From Eumeta japonica (taxonomy: Eukaryota; Arthropoda; Insecta; Lepidoptera; Psychidae), in assembly GCA_005406025.1 (NCBI GenBank), contig BGZK01001244.1, forward strand, positions 1 through 64,000: a stretch of 64,000 bases of DNA, in the 5' to 3' direction. A model generated the notes under the pieces. It made no database searches, was not told the DNA's origin, and was given only the letters and a program-made list of their open reading frames with translations. Every line of letters begins with the position of its first letter. The first letter of the stretch is position 1. Both the position numbers and the translations under genes were made by a program. Positions 56,915-64,000 of the stretch are shown one piece after another.

Positions 56915-59004
56915 CATCCGACCACTTCCTATAATATTGTGGTGACTTTAAACGGTTGGTCTGAAAAAAAATATAATACTGAAACCTTATCACCGACAAG
57001 AAAAATTTGCCTGTTTCATGACCATTTTCAAAATGTACAATACATAGGTATTGAAAACAATGTTTAATTAAAAACTCGCATTGTTAATACTTTAATAACG
57101 TAAATTTGTATTGCACAGTAACAACAACTAAACATACACTGTGTAAGTTGTTCTTTATAAGTTTTTTCGATTATTTGGTAAACTGCTACCTATGCTGCTA
57201 CCAAAAAGTACTTGTAACCTATATCTCCATAACCGATCGGAGGATAGTAGATACCAGTCACGCTGAAATTGGGAGCGGAGAGCTCTTCTCGCAAACGAAG
57301 GGACAGATAGATTTGCCATAACGGAACGGAAAGAGATAGAAACAGACGCCGCAATGCGCATCCGCACCGCAGGGCGAGATCAAACAGAACGTTGATTTCC
57401 GTTGTTTGACTCAGTTCACTTGCGACCAATAGACTTTTTTCGTGCTAATGTTTTTGTGTTTTCTCTTGTGGACTTGATTCCGGTTCGTGATTTGAACCGT
57501 TTGTTAAGATCTTATACTGACCATTTGGCTGTTATTGTTGGATTTCTTTTTTCATATTTAGCTACTGTCGTTTTTATCGTCGTGAAGACTTATTACAAGA
57601 TCTGTAACGCAACACACCTTATTAAACTCCGCGTGAATACACTCAATTGCATTACATTTGCAATGCAGAAGCAATGCCAGTAGAACTACAGCTCTATATT
57701 GTCAACGATACCCAAATCCAAGAAATTAGTATCCAGATTATCGTATTTTAATACGTGTTAATAATACGTACTTGGAAAGCGGGATCCCTGAAGAACATCA
57801 TGGCGAAGGAAAGCCTCAATAGGACTATGAAAATGATGTATTAGATGAAATTGAAAATGACCCGACTATCAGTGTTCGCGAAATTTAAAGGCGCACTGGT
57901 ATATCGAAGGCAAGTCCATTGAATTTGAAAAGATCTATATTCAACCCATATCACATACGACGTGTACAAGCTTTATTGCCCAGAGATTATGCCGAAAGAA
58001 TAGAATTCTATAGACGTACGCTGAGGGAACATCGCCGAGATCGAAACTTTTTCAACAAAGTAATGTGGACTGATGAATCTACTTGTAAATGGCAAAGAAT
58101 AGTCAATATTCGTAATTCACATAGTTGGCATACGGAAAACCCTCATTTAAAGAGAGAAAATCGAGTTCAGTACCAATTCAGAATTAATCTTTGGACTGGT
58201 ATATTAAATGGCAAAATTAGCGATTCTTATGAGCTCCCACAATCTCTAAATTCAATCAATTACCTACAATTTTTGCATAATGATCTACACCTCTTACTAG
58301 AAAATGTACCTATATCATTAAGACAAGAAATGTGGTTTGAAAACGACGGATGTCTAGCCCATTATGGAGTGCAATACTTAAACGAAAATTATCCTGGTAA
58401 ATGGATTGGGTGTCTTGAGTCTATTACATGGCCTCCGCGATCGCCTGATCGCAATCCTTTAGATTATTTCTACTGGTGAGCTTTAAAGCAAAAAAAAATT
58501 TGAAAAACCTTTTAACTGCATAAGTGAATTGAGAGAGCGCATTCATATTGCAGCCCGAGAACTAAGTACGTCAAGAAGTTTTAGATACTCATTGCAAAGA
58601 TCATTTTAAACAGATGCAGTCTGTATTAGGACTGAAGGAAAACAGTTTCAACATTTATTGTAAATATAACAATATCTGTATTAAATCAGCTTTTTCTTTT
58701 AAATCGGACCCTTCTTAAGCATTCGCCTATGCTGATTTGGTAGTATTTGACATGTATCATTATCCTTCAAACTTTTCGCTAATATTTTAAAAGAAAATTA
58801 TAACTCAGTAATTCCTATGATTTTGGTTTGCTTAATTTTTTTATTTTACCGTTGTTGTGAATACCTATATATTGTACATTTCTAAAATGGTCATAAAACA
58901 GGTAAGTTTTTCTTGCCAGTGGTAAGATAAGATTTCAGTAGTACATTTTTTTTTTCAAAGGATCCATTTGAAGTCGCCACAAAATCATAGCAAGTGGTCG
59001 GATG
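56915..59004 (+). mobile_element. Tc1/mariner-superfamily transposon with long TIRs
   Basis: Left end CATCCGACCACTT, with the matching right end AAGTGGTCGGATG, and TA on both sides (56913-56914, 59005-59006). The inverted repeats continue for about 140 bp (56915-57052 with 58859-59004), sharing for example GAAAAAAAA, TACTGAAA, CAAGAAAAA, TGACCATTTT and AATGTACAATA. A decayed transposase lies at about 57715-58620. The part from 57060 to 57700 has no recognised coding sequence; about 240 bp of it could be untranslated leader, and the rest is unexplained. Confidence 0.93.
57830..58620 (+). pseudogene. Tc1/mariner-type DDD transposase, inactivated
   Basis: The longest open part is 57919-58479 (no ATG; it begins at a TTG). 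Upstream in the same frame VLDEIENDPTISVREI is followed by a stop and RRTGIS, a helix-turn-helix remnant. Catalytic motifs: VMWTDEST (first Asp), MWFENDGCLAHYG (second Asp) and WPPRSPDRNPLDYFYW (third Asp), with 33 residues between the second and third. The frame stops at TGA directly after YFYW, where the family has Gly, and downstream reads ALKQKK before another stop. Cut-and-paste transposition at TA would be the role of an intact copy. Subfamily not determined. Confidence 0.9.
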
Positions 59005-59044
59005 TATTTACTTTTAATAAGTAAAACATAAAACCAAAAAAAAT

Positions 59045-59165
59045 ATACGCTTGGGATTGCCAGTGCTTTCACTGGTAGCTTCTCTGAAGTTGTGAGTGTC
59101 CATGGTCAGCAGCGATCATCCACTCTCTTGATGACTCATTGGCCCTCGACTATGCTATAAAAAAA
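59045..59165 (-). repeat. Lepidopteran dispersed repeat (CCATGGACACTC family), worn copy
   Basis: The reverse complement carries GTGGATGATCGCTGCTGACC ATGGACACTCACAAC, the family core, then a CCAGTGAAAGC block. Confidence 0.6.
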
Positions 59166-59690
59166 GGCTGTAGAAGGATTGACATCTGCAGTTAAGTACT
59201 AAAACCCTAATACAACTACTTTAATACAATAAACTACTAATACACAAACTACAACTTCAATTCGCAATGCTTCTAGGTGAGTGTCTCTAAATAAATGTTT
59301 CTTGATCTTCAAACAAAAAGTATCAGACAACATTAATCTTTTCCTAAATTTTGTAAACATTCAGTACATTTATGTAAATATTATTATCTGTGAACAGGCA
59401 TTCTAAACAAATTCAGTTTTTAATTTTGTCATTTTATATAAAATTATAACACAAAATTATGATGCATGACAATGCAAAAATTACACATCTGCTAATGATT
59501 CCTGGCAAACGCTTTTGAACAATTGATTGTTTAAAAAACCTAATTAAAAATGGGTCATTATTTGTCACAGCAGAGTTTGAAAACATTTTTTTATGAAATA
59601 TATTTAGTTGTTGTATCAGATTTTAATCACCCTTGTGCATCCCCTGGAATAAATACCTTGCCATGACCTCTATTTAAGATTAGCTACTCA
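59166..59690. other. Non-coding stretch
   Basis: AT-rich; nothing recognised. Confidence 0.4.
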
Positions 59691-59699
59691 TCCGCCATT

Positions 59700-60110
59700 T
59701 CATAGAATGCGTTCTTGCATGTTTTAAATAAGAAGGCCTTATTGTAGTTCGAAGTATGGTTCCCACTTTCAATTCTGGTGCCAGTACTATTCTTGATTTA
59801 GATCCCAGTATCACGCTCTGGATTCTAGCCTCGATGCTACACTCTAGTTTGAACTCTGGTCCCGTACTCAATTTCGGTTCCGGTCCTGGCTCATGCCACT
59901 CATAATTTAAATTCTTACAATGCCAGGACGAATACCAGGTAAAATAAAATATAGGCCATATTATTCTGGAATGTGTAGCTTTCTATGTGTGCAGGAATTT
60001 TTGTACATTATAAAAGTCCACTATCCCCTCTTGATGATAACTTTTCTTCTGACATCCAATTTAAATGAAATAATTTTTTTTTTTTGCTCAAGGCCAAGCT
60101 CTATATACCT
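59700..60110 (+). repeat. Lepidopteran retroposon with GGTCC-type units, second copy
   Basis: 59745-59900 has the same loose units as 56205-56400 (GGTTCCCACT, CTGGTCCCGTACTC, GGTTCCGGTCCTGG), and the tail AAATATAGGCCATATTATTC TGGAATGTGTAGCTTTCTA. Confidence 0.65.
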
Positions 60111-61970
60111 TTGAAAACCGCATTCAAAATCATTCGGTAACATTGGAGATTTGCACAAATTCAAAGACCATTTCTTTTCGCTTTTATTATATTTATCATA
60201 TCCTCGCACTTTTTCATATACACCTTCAATATACAGACGCACCGGGTTCGACTATTTTATTACATGTATTAATTGAGGAGTTTGGATCTTAAGCCCTCCA
60301 AGCAGGGTCTACAGTAGATTGGAGGCTCCTAAGGACCATCGCCACCACTCCAATGAACACCGTCCAACACTAAGCCATTGGGCTTAGCCTGCTCACAAAG
60401 GCACGGAGTGTCTCCTATAATTTGCCTCAATTTAAATAAGTTATGTGTCAATTCAGCCATGGGCAGTATGAAACCTAATATGATTAGAAGGAAATGCAAT
60501 TAACCCTAAATCGCCACTACTCTGGTTTGAGTTATGGTTTTTACTTTTTTCTTTTGATACATAATTAAAATTAACTTACTAATTTAGTATCTAAGTATAT
60601 TATGACGCATATGATAACCTAAAAAACAGCACACTGTAACACTGTACAGTGTACTGTAAACAATGACTCTTTATTTTAAATTCCACCAGACATATTTATG
60701 GGATCAAAGTCTAAGAAACACTGATATCAGCAGACTAAACAGTAAAGAGAACAAAGGTTTTAGTTTATCTTTAAGTCAAAAGGGCAAGCATAACTCTTTG
60801 ATATTATAAATTCTAAGAAATTATCTGTTTACTAGATTACCGCCTGCAGCTCCGCCGGCAAAGATATTGGATGTAGTACAAATTCCTTCACCTTTTATAT
60901 AAAGCTATCTCTCAATCGTAATCCCGACATCAATCCTGTCTGCAATTTTGGTTCAAGTACCACCATTTGTTCTAATTTCAGTCTCACTGTGCAAAATATC
61001 AATCAAATAGCAATGGACAAATAGCTCCATGAAAGAAGGACAAATCAACAAATAAAACGAAATTAATATCTTGAAAGATATTGATATATCGCAATTGAAA
61101 TAAAAAAAAAGTCATATCAACATTGCATAGGTAACGCACATATAATTAAGTTAATAGAATCTTTTTAAAACGTAAGTAATTTCTGCTCTGAAATTAAGAA
61201 ATAGATCACTCTGGAAAAGGAAGCACTTGAGCAAATAAAAGCTGGAAAAGTGCATGTCAAACACGCATCAATTTAGGGAATAGCCCTTTGTAATATATAT
61301 ATTTTTGAGATGAAAAGTAAAAAAAATATATGGGCTTACTTAATGAAAAAAGAACTTAATAGGCCTCTGACCATTAAAGAATGCCATGTGGTAATTGGAT
61401 TAATTTTTTTAAAATTGAATAAACCATCATCTAGTGATGATTTTAAGAACTATTTATGGCCTCATGTCCATATGTAGTTTTTAAGAGTCATAGATTTAAT
61501 AATCTTTTAACTAAAATTGCTTCGAGGTGCTATTAAAGTATGCCATTACAAGTGTGTATTAATATATAAAAACAATTAGTTGAGTATTATCGAGTTAAGC
61601 TGCTTAATTAATAATTATTGACTTTACTCACTATGACTACTTAATACTAGATATTTATTAAGCTGTTTATGAATTGTATTCGATAAAGAAACAAAAATAA
61701 ACAAATTTGAATCAAAACTGACACGTTATAAGGTGCACTGCTCAGCTAATGCCCTGAGAATGGGCCAATGACACTGATTTTAAACAGGAATTTTTATGAG
61801 GTGGCATATATTACAAGCAGTAAATACATTACAAATAATGATACGCACATTGTAAAAAACATGTTTTAAAATTACATACAAATAAAAACCTAAATATAAA
61901 TATATTTAAAAAATAAAATAGTGTAAATTTTAATTAGGTGAGTTAATTTATATATCTATACATATATAAT
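60111..61970. other. Non-coding stretch with a worn third copy of the same repeat
   Basis: 60845-61000 has CTGCAGCTCCGCCGGCAAAG, then AATCCCGACATCAATCCTG and TTTTGGTTC units. 60285-60420 contains another dispersed repeat. No gene. Confidence 0.45.
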
Positions 61971-62155
61971 GAAAATAGGTTGTCTTTGTTCGCCAATCAC
62001 GTAGAACCTACTAAAAGTATAGACATGGGACTGGGACCATTCGATGCGGAATGATTTGTAGATGGTTCTAGGCTACTCATTTTTCGAATTCTGTAAGTCT
62101 TTCATCATTTTATTTATAATAAACATTACCCAGCGAAGCGGGCGGGACAGTTAGT
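61971..62155 (+). repeat. Dispersed retroposon/Helitron-like end, copy 2
   Basis: Reverse-complement partner of 8985-9180. Ends ACCCAGCGAAGCGGGCGG GACAGTTAG directly before a TA tract. The GC-rich end can fold (CCCAGC-GAA-GCGGG). Confidence 0.7.
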
Positions 62156-62179
62156 ATATATATATATATATATATATAT
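62153..62179. repeat. (TA)n tract
   Basis: About 12 TA units directly after the retroposon end. Confidence 0.9.
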
Positions 62180-64000
62180 CTGTATGTAAGTGAGAATAAG
62201 ATATATACATAAACTATGCAAGCAAAAAAACAAGGTTATTCCCGCTACCTTTAAAGCATTGAAGAACACTTCAATCTGATTTGTTTATAATACAGCCTAT
62301 GTCTAATAATTGTGATATAAAATAAGGAGTGTATTTTACTGTACATAAAACTTATATTTATCTGAGTATACCAAACCTGGGACATAATTTTTAAATGTAA
62401 TTAAATTTGTACGTAATGGCCACTTACAAACATCACTTATGAGAATTACATTCACATTTTTTCTTTAAAATTATTTAAATATTATGTTGAAATATTCAGC
62501 AATTTTTGTCAAATTAATGATCAAGTTATTGAGAAACATAAAGAAGTACATATTATCAAGGACAAAATCTCATATTTCACAAAACACTCGCCTGAATAAA
62601 AGATTACCAACAAAAAAATGTTTGATACCCCAATTTTATAAATGAGAGATAGCCATGAATTTTTCTAAAATGCACACAAATTATTATAATAACAATACAC
62701 AATAGCAAGGTGGTGCAGATTGTTATACTTGGGTAAACAGGTAAGCAAACACAGATAACAAAATTACAGGTATTCATTTTTTAACATTAGAGAACACAAC
62801 ATAAAAGAAGAGTTAATTGTATTTCAAAATGAATACCAGAAACATAAATTGGCTTTGTAATTGCAAAATAGAATTTAGGGTGTTGAAAATTAGTTATATA
62901 GGTGTTGATACCAGGCAATTTTCTACTATGTTCACTACCACATTTACCATTTTTTTTTAATTTGTACTATAATAAATGCACATGCAAGAAAATAAAAATT
63001 CTAAAATGCTAGAGGACCCGATAGTCATTGTCCTGCCTGAATATTGGCTTGCCCACTATTGGCAGGTTCAGCAAACTTTTTTTTGATAAGCTATATACTA
63101 AATGACATTTCATATCATCATTGTATGATTTGCTGTTGCTTCAAGTAGAATTTTAAAAATTGAGAGCAACCTCTTTATAGTCATTGGAAAATCTTCTATT
63201 TCATGTCTATCAAAACATAGCTGATAGAAACTGAAATGTCAAAACAATGCCAAGCTATGACACAAGTGACGTGCATATATTAATGCATACATCACCACTT
63301 CGGTGCATAAATACAACTACCAATTATTCTTAGAAGGTCAAATATTTATGATGTTCTCAGATACTCATTTCAAAAAAATATTAGGGGTGGTGTGGGTGAA
63401 ATTTTGGGGTTATACATTCCGATAGAAGAAAAATCGTTAGAAAAATTTTAAAAATCCAAGAATCCGATCGCAGTATTGCCTACCAGGTGTAATTGTAAAT
63501 CTAAACCATCCAGGGCCCTACTCAAAAACACAAAAAAATCATCATAACGAGTCCAGCAGTTACGCAGTTCAATGGTAAACACAGGTATTAAAGAATTATA
63601 AATATGAAATGTTTAATGTAAATAATTGAAGTTTCTATAATTCCTTTAATAATGTATATTTTTAATTACATTTTTAGTTAAAACTAAATGGGATTAAACA
63701 TGTTTATTTGCCCAGATACATATACTTAATTATACAATCAATTATTTTAATAACATACACATTTTCTTTCAATCCTTCAACTTTACCCACAAAATAAGAA
63801 CAAATTAAATAACCGACTAGGTAGGAATAAAGACTGAAACGCACAGGTTGGGTTAATTTATAGCAATCATAATTTGTATAAATAACTCGATTTTGTTTAA
63901 ATGATTCAATATATTCCATGTGGAGCGTAAACTAAAATAGTTAATTTTTATTGAGACCTTAATTATGACTACTGAAATACTTATTTTTAGCTATACCTAA
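62180..64000. other. Non-coding stretch to the window end
   Basis: AT-rich; ORFs are short and have no domain. Nothing supported. Confidence 0.5.

Noticed and set aside
57155..57683. ORFs of 70-93 codons on both strands inside the Tc1/mariner-type element
   Set aside because: No recognised motif and no link to the transposase; kept only as unexplained leader.

Overview
The window looks like nuclear DNA of an insect, most likely a moth or butterfly (Lepidoptera). It is AT-rich, genes are sparse, and introns are long and have canonical GT/AG ends. It is crowded with repeats of lepidopteran character: retroposon ends beginning CTAGCTG, blocks containing 'ATCGCCGCCCATGGACACC', tRNA-like SINEs and fold-back MITEs. 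The species cannot be told from sequence alone.

Two host genes can be supported, both on the minus strand. (1) An intron-poor F-box protein gene at 13.8-15.0 kb. (2) A glycerol kinase family gene whose 13 coding exons run from 33,913 down to 21,403. All of its splice junctions stay in phase. It can end in two ways: a 555-residue form with a hydrophobic C-terminal tail like the mitochondrial anchor of mammalian GK, or a 668-residue form with a long polar extension made by reading through a donor site in exon 12. The protein has Asn where glycerol kinases have the catalytic Asp, and its phosphate/ATP loops are altered, so it may not be a working glycerol kinase.

The rest is mobile DNA. 1-6,535: a BEL/Pao LTR retrotransposon with many frameshifts and a MITE inside pol. 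6.5-13.8 kb: non-coding, with a (TA)n tract, a retroposon tail, two fold-back elements and a strong hairpin. 15-21 kb: non-coding, with a nested MITE/retroposon and a 43-bp palindrome. 21.4-33.9 kb: the glycerol kinase gene; its introns hold a 22-bp minisatellite and hairpins. 33,998-38,455: a young LTR retrotransposon with identical 142-bp LTRs, placed antisense in the 5' intron of the glycerol kinase gene, 76 bp upstream of the first coding exon. It keeps gag and protease but has lost most of pol. In place of pol lies about 1.6 kb of unrelated DNA with an antisense C2H2 zinc-finger fragment and a tRNA-like SINE; the pol C-terminus resumes afterwards. 38.5-44.1 kb: two minisatellites, several dispersed repeats and MITEs. 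44,848-47,602: a hAT transposon with an exact 8-bp target duplication and a decayed transposase. 53.5-54.7 kb: a relic of a DUF7869-type transposon protein. 55,233-55,860: a long fold-back element. 56,915-59,004: a Tc1/mariner-superfamily element with TIRs of about 140 bp and a broken transposase. 59-64 kb: dispersed repeats only.

The most interesting objects are the chimeric retrotransposon at 34-38.5 kb and the divergent, alternatively tailed glycerol kinase homologue it has landed in.
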